A DNA stretch of 64,000 nucleotides, taken from Thermocaproicibacter sp041859875 (GTDB lineage: Bacteria; Bacillota; Clostridia; Oscillospirales; Acutalibacteraceae). Of the stretch, positions 7,294-15,008 are shown piece after piece. The notes beneath the pieces were generated by a model. It saw only the letters and a program-made list of their open reading frames with translations. It was not told the origin of the DNA and ran no database searches. The stretch covers positions 62,001 to 126,000 of the forward strand of contig JBFLFY010000001.1 of NCBI GenBank assembly GCA_041859875.1, read 5' to 3'. Position 1 is the first letter of the stretch. Each line of letters starts with the position of its first letter. The translations under genes were made by a program, and so were the position numbers.

Positions 7294-8457
7294 ATGTTGA
7301 TTATTCATGCAAAAATACATACAATGGCGGGCCATACCATTCCGGATGGCTCTGTTCGAGTGAAAGGCACAAAGATTGATTCTGTAGGTTCCGGTCAGTT
7401 TGTCCCAGAACAGGACGAGCAGGTCCTTGACGCAAAGGGTGCGGATCTTTACCCCGGCTTTTTGGATGCGCATACGCACATCGGTATGTGGGAAGATTCC
7501 CTCACGTTTGAAGGCGACGACGGCAATGAAGAAACAAATCCGGTCACTCCGCAGCTTCGCGCCATCGATGCCATTAATCCGATGGACCGCTGCTTTTCGG
7601 AAGCGATTGCAGCCGGTGTGACTTCCGTTGTAACCGGCCCTGGCAGTGCAAATCCTATTGGCGGGCAGCTTGCCGCAATAAAAACATCTGGCCACCGCAT
7701 TGATGACATGATTCTCAAAGCGCCGGTTGCAATAAAAATGGCGATGGGCGAAAACCCGAAGTCGGTTTACCATGGCAAAAATGAAGCGCCCTCGACGCGT
7801 ATGGCAACAGCCGCGCTGATTCGTGAAGAGCTTTTTAAAGCGAAGCGCTATATGGAAGACCTTGAAAAATCTAAAATTGACGAAGATGCCGATGCGCCGG
7901 AATATGATATGAAGTGTGAAGCGCTGCTTCCTGCGCTGCGCGGTGAAACGGAAGTTCATTTTCATGCGCACCGTGCGGACGATATTTTTACCGCAATTCG
8001 CATTGCAAAAGAATTTAAACTGAATTATGTCATTATTCATGGGACGGAGGGCCATTTGATTGCCGATGAGCTGAAGGCGGAGAACACCCGTGTACTCAGC
8101 GGTCCATTCCTTACAGATCGCTGTAAGCCGGAGCTGAAGAACCTTACGCCGGCCTGCCCGGGAATTCTTGCTTCCCATGGAATCCTTACGGCGATTGTTA
8201 CAGACCATCCGGTTATCCCGATTCAGTACCTGCCAATGTGCGCCGGGCTTGCGGTGCGCGAAGGCATGGACCATGAAGAAGCGCTGAAAGCCATTACCAT
8301 TAATCCGGCAAAAATCTGCGGCCTTGATTCCCGTATCGGTTCCATAGAAAAGGGCAAAGACGCCGATTTTTCGCTGTTCCGGGAAGACCCGCTTACAATG
8401 ACGGCAAAACCGGAAATGGTTTTTGTAAACGGTGCGGAAGTATTTCGCAGGAAATAA
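7294..8457 (+). CDS. Metal-dependent amidohydrolase, imidazolonepropionase-like
   Basis: This 387-residue enzyme has the amidohydrolase superfamily layout. A small N-terminal beta domain (GSVRVKGTKIDSVGSGQFVP) precedes YPGFLDAHTHIGMW with the HxH metal site near residue 66. The conserved sequence continues with FHAHRADDI, VIIHGTEGH and a TDHPV Asp near the C-terminal end of the barrel, then ITINPAKICGLDSRIGSIEKG KDAD, typical of the composite C-terminal domain. The ATG at 7294 follows TGGAGGG. Substrate cannot be inferred; annotated relatives are called imidazolonepropionase-like or adenosine-deaminase-like hydrolases. It is 20 bases upstream of the fumarase alpha gene and may be co-transcribed with it. 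Confidence 0.85.
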   Translation: MLIIHAKIHTMAGHTIPDGSVRVKGTKIDSVGSGQFVPEQDEQVLDAKGADLYPGFLDAHTHIGMWEDSLTFEGDDGNEETNPVTPQLRAIDAINPMDRCFSEAIAAGVTSVVTGPGSANPIGGQLAAIKTSGHRIDDMILKAPVAIKMAMGENPKSVYHGKNEAPSTRMATAALIREELFKAKRYMEDLEKSKIDEDADAPEYDMKCEALLPALRGETEVHFHAHRADDIFTAIRIAKEFKLNYVIIHGTEGHLIADELKAENTRVLSGPFLTDRCKPELKNLTPACPGILASHGILTAIVTDHPVIPIQYLPMCAGLAVREGMDHEEALKAITINPAKICGLDSRIGSIEKGKDADFSLFREDPLTMTAKPEMVFVNGAEVFRRK

Positions 8458-8477
8458 TTCGAAAGGCAGCATAAATC

Positions 8478-9320
8478 ATGAGGGAAATTCAGACTTCGCA
8501 GATTGCTTCTGAAGTCCGCCGGCTCTGCATAGAAGCAAACCGGGTTCTGCCGGAAGACCTTGAGCAGTGCATTCGCGGCGCTGCGCAGACGGAAACGTCA
8601 CCGCTTGGAAAATCCATCTTGGAAAACCTGGGCGCCAATATGGATGCCGCCCGTGAGTGCAATCTTCCGGTTTGCCAGGATACCGGCATGGCGGTCATTT
8701 TTGCCGAAGTCGGGCAGGATGTGCATATTACGGGCGGCTCATTTGGAGATGCCGTCAATGAAGGCGTAAGGCAGGGCTACAAAGACGGCCTGCTGCGCTG
8801 CTCGGTTGCTGCGGACCCCATCAGGCGCGGCAATACCGGTGACAATACTCCTGCTGTCCTTCACACCCGGCTGGTGCCGGGCGATAAAGTTCACCTGACG
8901 GTTGCGCCGAAAGGTTTTGGCAGTGAAAATATGAGCCGCCTTAAAATGTTTACCCCGGTTGCTTCCCAAGACGATTTAATTGATTTTGTGGCAGAAACGG
9001 TGCGTATTGCGGGCGGAAGGCCTTGCCCGCCGGTTGTAGTGGGCGTTGGAATCGGCGGCGACTTTGAAGAATGCGCGCTGCTTGCTAAAATGGCCCTTTG
9101 CCGCCCGGTTTCCAAGCGGAATACTGACCCGCTTTACGCGGAATTGGAAAGCCGGATGCTCCGGAAAATTAATTCGCTGAAGATTGGGCCGCAGGGCTTT
9201 GGCGGCTCCACTACGGCGCTGGCTGTTAATATTGAGCAGTACCCGACTCATATAGCCGGTCTGCCGCTTGCCGTTAATATGGGCTGCCATGTTACGCGCC
9301 GCAAGGAAACAGTAATTTAA
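8478..9320 (+). CDS. Fumarate hydratase class I, alpha subunit
   Basis: The 280-residue protein matches the N-terminal/alpha part of iron-sulfur fumarases and L-tartrate dehydratases. It has LPVCQDTGMAVIFAEVGQDV with its cluster cysteine, PVVVGVGIGGDFEECALLAK with a second cysteine, and IGPQGFGGSTTALAVNIEQY near the end with GCHVTRR supplying a third. The alpha subunit binds the [4Fe-4S] cluster and needs a separate beta subunit (~190 residues) for activity. The beta gene usually follows immediately but is not in this window: the next gene is the hibernation factor. Fumarase is the more likely activity than tartrate dehydratase, but this is inference. Confidence 0.88.
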   Translation: MREIQTSQIASEVRRLCIEANRVLPEDLEQCIRGAAQTETSPLGKSILENLGANMDAARECNLPVCQDTGMAVIFAEVGQDVHITGGSFGDAVNEGVRQGYKDGLLRCSVAADPIRRGNTGDNTPAVLHTRLVPGDKVHLTVAPKGFGSENMSRLKMFTPVASQDDLIDFVAETVRIAGGRPCPPVVVGVGIGGDFEECALLAKMALCRPVSKRNTDPLYAELESRMLRKINSLKIGPQGFGGSTTALAVNIEQYPTHIAGLPLAVNMGCHVTRRKETVI

Positions 9321-9331
9321 TTTTTGAACCA

Positions 9332-9360
9332 TTTAAAATTCACAGAAAATATGGTATGAT
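9332..9360 (+). promoter_or_regulatory. Promoter for the hibernation factor gene
   Basis: TTTAAA (9332-9337), a 17-base spacer and TATGAT (9355-9360), 53 bases before the hpf ATG, suggest an independent transcript. Confidence 0.5.
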
Positions 9361-9412
9361 GGAACCAGAATCAGGGGGCCATAGAATACAGTATAACAAG
9401 GGAGCTGACAGC

Positions 9413-9952
9413 ATGAAAGTCGTTGTAATTGGTCGGAAAGTCAATCTCAAGGATAACTTTAAAGAGCTTGCATCGAAAAAACTTTCTCGTTTTGACCGCA
9501 TCATCGACGAAGACGCAGATGCAAAGGTTGTTGTTACGCTCGAAAAGAAGCGCCAGACTGTTGAAATTACAATTCATTCGCGGGGTATGATTTACCGCGC
9601 AGAGTCAACTGCCGATGAGATGAATGCCGCCTTAGATGACGTTATTGATTCACTTGGCAGTCAGATTCGCCGCAATAAGAAGCGCTTAACCCATAAACTG
9701 CATTCGCAGGCTCTTGAAGCCCTGCATCCCGCTGAGGCTGACGAATCGCCGGAAGATGAAAAAGAAGCGTATAAAATCGTTCGTACGAAGCATTTTATAG
9801 TTAAGCCAATGAGTGTAGATGAAGCCATGCTGCAGATGGAACTTTTGGAGCATAAGTTCTTTATGTTCCGCAACGAGCAGACCGGCGACATCAATGTTGT
9901 TTACCACCGCAAAGACGGCGGGTTCGGCCTTTTGGAGCCGGACGAAGCGTAA
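9413..9952 (+). CDS. hpf: Ribosome hibernation promoting factor, long form
   Basis: The 179-residue protein starts MKVVVIGRKVNLKDNFKELA. It has an N-terminal YfiA/RaiA ribosome-binding domain (residues 1-100, including VVVTLEKKRQTVEITI and the DDVIDSL/QIRRNKKRL basic helix). A linker follows, then a C-terminal dimerisation domain (IVRTKHFIVKPMSVDEAMLQ, HKFFMFRNEQTGDINVVYHR). Long HPF dimerises 70S ribosomes into inactive 100S particles in stationary phase. The ATG at 9413 is chosen over an upstream in-frame start because AAGGGAGC lies just before it. A strong terminator follows. Confidence 0.93.
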   Translation: MKVVVIGRKVNLKDNFKELASKKLSRFDRIIDEDADAKVVVTLEKKRQTVEITIHSRGMIYRAESTADEMNAALDDVIDSLGSQIRRNKKRLTHKLHSQALEALHPAEADESPEDEKEAYKIVRTKHFIVKPMSVDEAMLQMELLEHKFFMFRNEQTGDINVVYHRKDGGFGLLEPDEA

Positions 9953-9968
9953 AGTCAGAAACCATCGC

Positions 9969-9999
9969 GGGGGCTGCGCGGAAAGCAGCCCCCGTTTTT
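9969..9999 (+). terminator. Rho-independent terminator after hpf
   Basis: GGGGGCTGC (9969-9977) pairs perfectly with GCAGCCCCC (9985-9993), followed by GTTTTTA. Confidence 0.9.
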
Positions 10000-10021
10000 A
10001 TGATTAGAAAGGCTGTTTTTA

Positions 10022-11191
10022 ATGAATGATTATCAACTGGTGTGTCCTTGCTTGTTTGGGCTGGAGGGGCCGTTGGCAGAAGAGCTGCGAAAGATGGGTG
10101 CGGAAAATGTGCAGCCGCAGAACGGGCGCGTTGTATTCGGCGGCTCGGCGGAAATGATAGCACGTGCCAACCTCTGCAGCCGCTACGGCGAACGGGTTCA
10201 GGTGCTGCTCGCCTCTTTCCCCGCTCAGTCATTTGAAGAGCTGTTTCAGGGTGTGAAAGCTCTTCCATGGGAGGATTGGATTGGGAAACAAGACGCTTTT
10301 CCGGTGAAAGGCTCCTGCCTCAGCTCTCAGCTGGCCAGCGTGCCGGACTGCCAGTCGATTATTAAGAAAGCAGTCGTGGAACGTCTGAAAAGCCGCTATT
10401 CGCTGAGTTGGTTTGAAGAAACCGGCTTAATGCGGCAGATTCATTTCCTGATATTAAAGAACCAGTGCAGCATTATGCTTGACACCACAGGCCCCGGCCT
10501 TCATAAACGCGGCTATCGGGCAAACGCAGCAGAAGCCCCAATCCGTGAAACGCTTGCCGCTGCAATGTGCTATTTTTCCCGTGTGAGGCACGATGCCAAC
10601 TTTATTGACCCGTTCTGCGGTTCCGGTACCATCCTGATTGAGGCAGCCTTGCTTGCGCTGAATATTGCGCCGGGAGTTGCCCGCCGCTTTGCTGCGGAAA
10701 GCTGGAACCAGGTGGGCGGCGGTGTTTGGAAGCGGGAGCGTGAACGTGCCCGCTCCCTAGAAATGCACGACGCAGCTTTTGCGGCAAAAGGGTATGATAT
10801 CGATCCGGCTGCCATTGAGCTTTCAAAAGAAAATGCTGGCAAAGCCGGCGTAGCCGACCGCATTCATGTGGAGCAGCGCAGCATTGCCGATTTTCACGAA
10901 GAGGGCGAGTATGGCTGCGTTATCTGTAACCCGCCTTATGGGGAACGCCTGCTTGACCTCCACTCGGCCGAAGAACTTTACCGGGAGATGGGCAGAGCTT
11001 TCGCTCCGCGCCATGGCTGGAGCTATGCGGCCATTACCCCCGACGAAACGTTTGAAAAGTGCTTTGGCCGCAAGGCGGCGCACCGCCGGAAGCTCTATAA
11101 CGGCATGATTCGCTGCCAGTACTATATGTTCTTTGGTGAAAACGCCGGGGCTCCAGCGGGCGCTTCCGCACATCATAGAAAGCAGGAGTAA
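10022..11191 (+). CDS. THUMP-domain class I SAM RNA methyltransferase (RlmL/YpsC-like)
   Basis: The 389-residue protein opens with CPCLFGLEGPLAEELRKMGA, typical of the RlmL/YpsC N-terminus, followed by a THUMP domain and a Rossmann-like methyltransferase. LHKRGYRANAAEAPIRETLA precedes FIDPFCGSGTILIEAALLA (SAM-binding) and VICNPPYGERL (NPPY motif for N2-guanine methylation). Homologues methylate guanosines in 23S rRNA. It lies alone between terminators. The final residues GAPAGASAHHRKQE form a low-complexity extension beyond the usual family end. Confidence 0.9.
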   Translation: MNDYQLVCPCLFGLEGPLAEELRKMGAENVQPQNGRVVFGGSAEMIARANLCSRYGERVQVLLASFPAQSFEELFQGVKALPWEDWIGKQDAFPVKGSCLSSQLASVPDCQSIIKKAVVERLKSRYSLSWFEETGLMRQIHFLILKNQCSIMLDTTGPGLHKRGYRANAAEAPIRETLAAAMCYFSRVRHDANFIDPFCGSGTILIEAALLALNIAPGVARRFAAESWNQVGGGVWKRERERARSLEMHDAAFAAKGYDIDPAAIELSKENAGKAGVADRIHVEQRSIADFHEEGEYGCVICNPPYGERLLDLHSAEELYREMGRAFAPRHGWSYAAITPDETFEKCFGRKAAHRRKLYNGMIRCQYYMFFGENAGAPAGASAHHRKQE

Positions 11192-11196
11192 TTAAG

Positions 11197-11244
11197 AAGC
11201 ATGATTTCGCATTTGTAAATAAATTGTGAAATCATGCTTTTTCT
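11197..11244 (+). terminator. Terminator after the rRNA methyltransferase gene
   Basis: AAGCATGATTTC (11197-11208) pairs perfectly with GAAATCATGCTT (11228-11239) and is followed by a T-rich TTTTTC end. Confidence 0.8.
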
Positions 11245-11255
11245 TGAAAAAGCTC

Positions 11256-11284
11256 TTGATTTTTTGATGGGAAGCAGATAAAAT
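11256..11284 (+). promoter_or_regulatory. groESL promoter
   Basis: TTGATT (11256-11261), a 17-base spacer and TAAAAT (11279-11284), immediately before the CIRCE operator. The transcription start would fall within the operator. Confidence 0.7.
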
Positions 11285-11288
11285 AGAC

Positions 11289-11315
11289 TTAGCACTCAAA
11301 GACAAAGAGTGCTAA
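11289..11315 (+). promoter_or_regulatory. CIRCE operator (HrcA binding site)
   Basis: TTAGCACTC (11289-11297), nine bases and GAGTGCTAA (11307-11315) are a perfect match to the CIRCE inverted repeat. HrcA binds it and represses groESL until heat shock or misfolded protein titrates GroEL. Confidence 0.97.
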
Positions 11316-11348
11316 ACCAAATCAAAATTATTTTAAGGAGGATATATT

Positions 11349-11633
11349 ATGACAATTAAACCGTTATCAGACAGAGTCCTGATTAAAATGGAAGAAGCAG
11401 AAGAAACCACCAAAGGCGGCATCATTCTTGCTGGTTCCGCAAAAGAAAAACCACAGATTGCCGACGTAATTGAAGCTGGCCCAGGCGGCGTAGTTGACGG
11501 CAAAGAAGTAAAGATGTATGTAAAAAAGGGTGACCGTGTTATCACCAGCAAATATTCTGGCACAGAAGTAAAACTAGATGGCCAGGATTATACCATCGTC
11601 CGCCAGAGCGACATTCTTGCAGTTGTGGAATAA
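11349..11633 (+). CDS. groES: Co-chaperonin GroES
   Basis: The 94-residue protein has the full GroES pattern: IKPLSDRVLIKMEEAEETTK, the mobile-loop region GGIILAGSAKEKPQ, EVKMYVKKGDRVITSKYSG and EVKLDGQDYTIVRQSDILAV. It caps GroEL to form the folding chamber. It is the first gene of a two-gene operon and is preceded by TAAGGAGG. The CIRCE element directly upstream indicates HrcA control. Confidence 0.97.
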   Translation: MTIKPLSDRVLIKMEEAEETTKGGIILAGSAKEKPQIADVIEAGPGGVVDGKEVKMYVKKGDRVITSKYSGTEVKLDGQDYTIVRQSDILAVVE

Positions 11634-11688
11634 TTTTCGTCCCTTTGCAGCCGGGAACATATAAATTTGATTTGGAGGAATAAAGACT

Positions 11689-13323
11689 ATGGCAAAACAG
11701 ATTATATACGGCGAAGATGCCAGAAAAGCCCTTAAGACCGGCGTTGACAAACTTGCCGACACAGTAAAGATTACGCTTGGCCCGAAAGGCCGCAACGTTG
11801 TACTCGACAAGAAGTACGGTGCTCCGTTGATTACAAACGACGGCGTTACGATTGCAAAAGAAATTGAGCTTGACGATGCCTTTGAGAACATGGGCGCACA
11901 GCTCGTAAAAGAAGTTGCAACCAAGACGAACGATGTTGCCGGTGACGGCACTACAACCGCTACACTTCTTGCACAGGCTCTTATCCGCGAAGGCATGAAG
12001 AACGTAACGGCAGGCGCAAACCCGATGGAAGTCCGCAACGGTATTCAGAAGGCTGTTGACGTTGCTGTTGAAGCTCTGAAGAAAAACTCTAAGAAAGTTT
12101 CTGGCCCGGACGACATTGCCCGTGTTGCTTCTATTTCTTCTGCAAATGAAACAGTCGGCAAGCTGATTTCCGAAGCGATGCAGAAAGTTACGGCTGACGG
12201 TGTTATCACAGTAGAAGAGTCCAAGACGGCGGAAACCTATTCCGAAGTTGTGGAAGGCATGATGTTCGACCGCGGCTATGTTTCTCCTTACATGGTTACG
12301 GATACCGAAAAGATGGAAGCAGTCCTCGATGATGCTTCTATTCTCATCACTGACAAAAAGGTTTCTAACATTCAGGAAATTCTGCCGCTTCTCGAAAAGA
12401 TTGTTCAGAGTGGCAAAAAGCTTGTTATCATCGCAGACGATATTGAAGGCGAAGCACTCAGCACTCTCGTACTGAATAAACTGCGCGGCACATTCACCTG
12501 CGTCGGCGTTAAGGCGCCGGGCTTTGGTGACAGACGCAAGGAAATGCTTCAGGATATTGCAACTCTGACCGGCGGCCAGGTTATTTCTTCTGAAGTTGGT
12601 CTTGAACTGAAAGACGCAACCATGGACCAGCTGGGCCATGCACGCCAGGTTAAGGTTGACAAAGAAAATACCATCATTGTAGATGGCTCCGGCGACAAGA
12701 AGAAGATCGCTGACCGCGTTGCTCAGATTCGCGCTCAGATTGACCAGACAACTTCTGATTTCGACAAGGAAAAGCTTCAGGAACGCCTTGCAAAGCTTGC
12801 TGGCGGCGTAGCAGTCATCAAGGTTGGCGCTGCAACCGAAATCGAAATGAAAGAAAAGAAGATGCGTGTTGAGGATGCTCTGGCTGCTACAAAGGCTGCT
12901 GTTGAAGAGGGCATCATTGCTGGCGGCGGCGTTGCACTTCTGAATGCCATCCCGGCTGTTACAGAACTCGTGGAAAAGAGCGAAGGCGATGACAAGACCG
13001 GTGCAAAGATTGTTCTCCGCGCATTGGAAGAGCCAATCCGTCAGATTGCTTTCAACGCTGGCCTCGAAGGTTCTGTCATTATCAACAACATTCAGAAAGC
13101 CGGCAAAGTTGGCTACGGCTATAACTTCGTTACCGACAAGTACGGCGATATGCTGAACTTTGGTGTTGTTGATCCGACGAAGGTTACACGTTCCGCACTG
13201 CAGAATGCAGCTTCCGTTGCTTCCATGGTTCTCACCACGGAATCACTGGTTGCCGACAAGAAGGAACCGGCACCGGCTACTCCGGCAGCACCGGCTGACG
13301 GCGGCATGGGCGGTATGTATTAA
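11689..13323 (+). CDS. groEL: Chaperonin GroEL
   Basis: The 544-residue chaperonin has canonical length and motifs: KITLGPKGRNVVLDKKYGAP, the ATP-binding DGTTTATLLAQALIREG with VAGDG just before it, and a C-terminal GGMGGMY tail. It forms the double-ring ATP-dependent folding machine with GroES. TTTGGAGG precedes the ATG. It follows groES by 55 bases with no intervening terminator. Confidence 0.98.
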   Translation: MAKQIIYGEDARKALKTGVDKLADTVKITLGPKGRNVVLDKKYGAPLITNDGVTIAKEIELDDAFENMGAQLVKEVATKTNDVAGDGTTTATLLAQALIREGMKNVTAGANPMEVRNGIQKAVDVAVEALKKNSKKVSGPDDIARVASISSANETVGKLISEAMQKVTADGVITVEESKTAETYSEVVEGMMFDRGYVSPYMVTDTEKMEAVLDDASILITDKKVSNIQEILPLLEKIVQSGKKLVIIADDIEGEALSTLVLNKLRGTFTCVGVKAPGFGDRRKEMLQDIATLTGGQVISSEVGLELKDATMDQLGHARQVKVDKENTIIVDGSGDKKKIADRVAQIRAQIDQTTSDFDKEKLQERLAKLAGGVAVIKVGAATEIEMKEKKMRVEDALAATKAAVEEGIIAGGGVALLNAIPAVTELVEKSEGDDKTGAKIVLRALEEPIRQIAFNAGLEGSVIINNIQKAGKVGYGYNFVTDKYGDMLNFGVVDPTKVTRSALQNAASVASMVLTTESLVADKKEPAPATPAAPADGGMGGMY

Positions 13324-13348
13324 TCCCATACGCTTGATTTATAAAAAT

Positions 13349-13382
13349 AGAAGGGGCGGATGCGAAAGCATCCGCCCCTTCT
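13349..13382. terminator. Bidirectional terminator between groEL and the convergent small gene
   Basis: A perfect 15-bp stem (13349-13363 with 13368-13382) closes a GAAA tetraloop. The T-rich side lies on the minus strand (CTATTTTTAT), so it is a canonical terminator for the minus-strand gene, while the strong stem also ends groEL. Confidence 0.85.
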
Positions 13383-13397
13383 GCGCCGTGTGGAGGG

Positions 13398-13577
13398 CTA
13401 AATGGGCTGGGCCATACTTTCTATGGCTCTTGTGCGGAATTCTTCATAGGAGCGGCATCCGTTCAGCATGCGTAGCTGGTCTTCATCAGAAAGCGATAAA
13501 AAGTGCTCCTTTGCTTTTTCTTCTTCCGATGAAAGATTCAAAGGAAAGGGAAATCCATCATATCCAGAGTAGTCCAT
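13398..13577 (-). CDS. Small acidic hypothetical protein (59 aa)
   Basis: The start is placed at the ATG at 13577 because GAGGTGAAAG lies directly upstream; a longer frame to 13631 exists. The product MDYSGYDGFPFPLNLS... contains SLSDEDQLRMLNGCRSYEEF, a pattern seen in short clostridial proteins of unknown function. It has no signal peptide or membrane helix. It is convergent with groEL and divergent from the 48-residue gene on the plus strand. A good RBS and a dedicated terminator support it being real. Confidence 0.6.
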   Translation of the reverse strand: MDYSGYDGFPFPLNLSSEEEKAKEHFLSLSDEDQLRMLNGCRSYEEFRTRAIESMAQPI

Positions 13578-13695
13578 AGCTTTCACCTCACTGTTGATAC
13601 TATTTTGCTGCTTTTCCATTTTTCCATACATTCCCGGGATATTTTACCGGAGTTTCGTGTAAGTTTTGCGGCAAACTAGCAGCGGGGGTGAAAGC

Positions 13696-13842
13696 ATGGC
13701 TTCCTATATTGATCCGCAGCTTCGGGAAAGGTTTGAGGCGCTTCCCATAGAACTGAAAAATGAAGTTCTGGAAAAGAATGTGCGCATCTGCACACTGCAG
13801 GACCTAATTCACTGCCTTGAAAAAATTGTTGCGGAAGGGTAG
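13696..13842 (+). CDS. Small hypothetical protein (48 aa)
   Basis: A complete short reading frame begins at the ATG at 13696 after AGCGGGGGTGAAAGC and ends at TAG 13840-13842. The product begins MASYIDPQLRERFEALPIEL and contains VRICTLQDLIHCLEKIV, giving a balanced helical composition with no membrane segment. It is flanked upstream by a divergent small gene and downstream by a bidirectional terminator that fits its stop exactly. I do not recognise a family function; good RBS, sensible composition and the terminator argue that it is translated. Confidence 0.6.
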   Translation: MASYIDPQLRERFEALPIELKNEVLEKNVRICTLQDLIHCLEKIVAEG

Positions 13843-13843
13843 A

Positions 13844-13882
13844 AAAAGCGCGCCTGGCTTTGTTTGAGTCAGGCGCGCTTTT
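13844..13882. terminator. Bidirectional terminator
   Basis: AAAAGCGCGCCTG (13844-13856) pairs with CAGGCGCGCTTTT (13870-13882); T/A tracts on both sides serve the 48-residue gene and the convergent gene at 13896-14210. Confidence 0.85.
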
Positions 13883-13895
13883 ATAAAATAATTTT

Positions 13896-14210
13896 TTAAT
13901 CCGGTATCATGGTTTCATATTGCTTTCCAAGCCAGTCTATGGCAGCAGAACGGCCGTCTTCATCCATTGCGAAACTATTTTGTGCGGCAATTTCACATTT
14001 TTCGTAACAGAGGGGGCCGTACCAGACTTCCCCTTTAATAAATTGCTCTTTTTTTTTCGGGTCATCGGTTTCTTTTTCACCCGGCGAAAGCTTGTAGCGG
14101 AATTCTTTTTCCCCCGTGTTGCTGACGCTGCCGACGAAAGAGCCGCCGTTCTGAAAATAAAGCAGAATCGGTATTAAATACTGCTTATGCCAGTCAATTT
14201 CTTTTCTCAT
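13896..14210 (-). CDS. Hypothetical protein (104 aa)
   Basis: This soluble protein begins MRKEIDWHKQYLIPILLYFQ after a GGGAGATG site. It contains FRYKLSPGEKETDDPKKKEQ and GEVWYGPLCYEKCEIA, ending in AIDWLGKQYETMIP. Composition is charged and aromatic-rich, with no transmembrane helix. I do not recognise the family. It is followed by the shared terminator at 13844-13882 and lies 85 bases downstream of the cyclophilin gene on the same strand, so the two may be co-transcribed. Confidence 0.6.
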   Translation of the reverse strand: MRKEIDWHKQYLIPILLYFQNGGSFVGSVSNTGEKEFRYKLSPGEKETDDPKKKEQFIKGEVWYGPLCYEKCEIAAQNSFAMDEDGRSAAIDWLGKQYETMIPD

Positions 14211-14295
14211 TGTTTCATCTCCCGGAGAAAGCGCCGCGTAAGGGCGTATGCGCTGAATTTCAGCAATTTCCGACTTTTAAAAAAGACAGACCGGC

Positions 14296-14811
14296 TTAGA
14301 TCTTTTTGGGTTCCGGGTAAGATTCGCCGAATGTATCCACGGTAATAGATTCAATCTTCTGCTCTTCTAAAGGCTTGTCGTCATAATCGCGCGGAACGGC
14401 AACAATGCGGTCCACTTCTTCCATGCCGGAGGTGACTTTGCCGAAAGCAGCGTATTCGCCGTCGAGGTATGGAGAATCATCTACCATAATGAAGAACTGA
14501 GAGCCCGCGCTGTTTGGGTTTACGGTGCGTGCCATAGAAAGTACGCCGCGGGTGTGTTTCAGGTCATTCGGAAAATGGTTCGAGGTAAATTCGCCGCGGA
14601 TGCTGTACCCTGGGCCGCCAGTTCCGGTTCCTTTGGGGTCGCCGCCCTGAATCATAAATTTAGGGATAATGCGGTGAAAGGTCGTGCCATTGTAAAAGCC
14701 TTTCTTAACAAGCGAAATGAAGTTGTTCACCGTGTTCGGCGCAACGTCAGGGTAAAGCTCTGCTTCAATAATGCCATGCGAAGTCTTAATGGTAATGACT
14801 GGATATTTCAT
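14296..14811 (-). CDS. Cyclophilin-type peptidyl-prolyl cis-trans isomerase
   Basis: The 171-residue protein has the cyclophilin core: ELYPDVAPNTVNNFISLVKK, FHRIIPKFMIQGGDPKGTGT with the catalytic Arg, GVLSMARTVNPNSAGSQFFI and AAFGKVTSGMEEVDRI. It accelerates proline isomerisation in folding. The ATG at 14811 follows CGGAGGG by seven bases; the longer frame upstream adds a non-conserved head. It has no signal peptide, so it is cytoplasmic. Confidence 0.93.
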   Translation of the reverse strand: MKYPVITIKTSHGIIEAELYPDVAPNTVNNFISLVKKGFYNGTTFHRIIPKFMIQGGDPKGTGTGGPGYSIRGEFTSNHFPNDLKHTRGVLSMARTVNPNSAGSQFFIMVDDSPYLDGEYAAFGKVTSGMEEVDRIVAVPRDYDDKPLEEQKIESITVDTFGESYPEPKKI

Positions 14812-14934
14812 AAAAACCCTCCGTTCTTTCGGAACGCCGAAGGCGCCCACTGTGTCCTTATTATATCCCGAACCGGCGAACCGTACAAGGTAATTTTTCC
14901 ATATTGATAAAAATTGAAAAAACGTAAAAATATT

Positions 14935-14963
14935 TTGCGAAAATATGAATAATATGGTATAAT
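14935..14963 (+). promoter_or_regulatory. Promoter of the beta-CASP hydrolase gene
   Basis: TTGCGA (14935-14940), a 17-base spacer and TATAAT (14958-14963), with TG one base before the -10, 46 bases upstream of the ATG. Confidence 0.7.
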
Positions 14964-15008
14964 ATGCTCAAATCCGCACAGCGGGAAACAGAGAACGGAG
15001 TAATTGCT

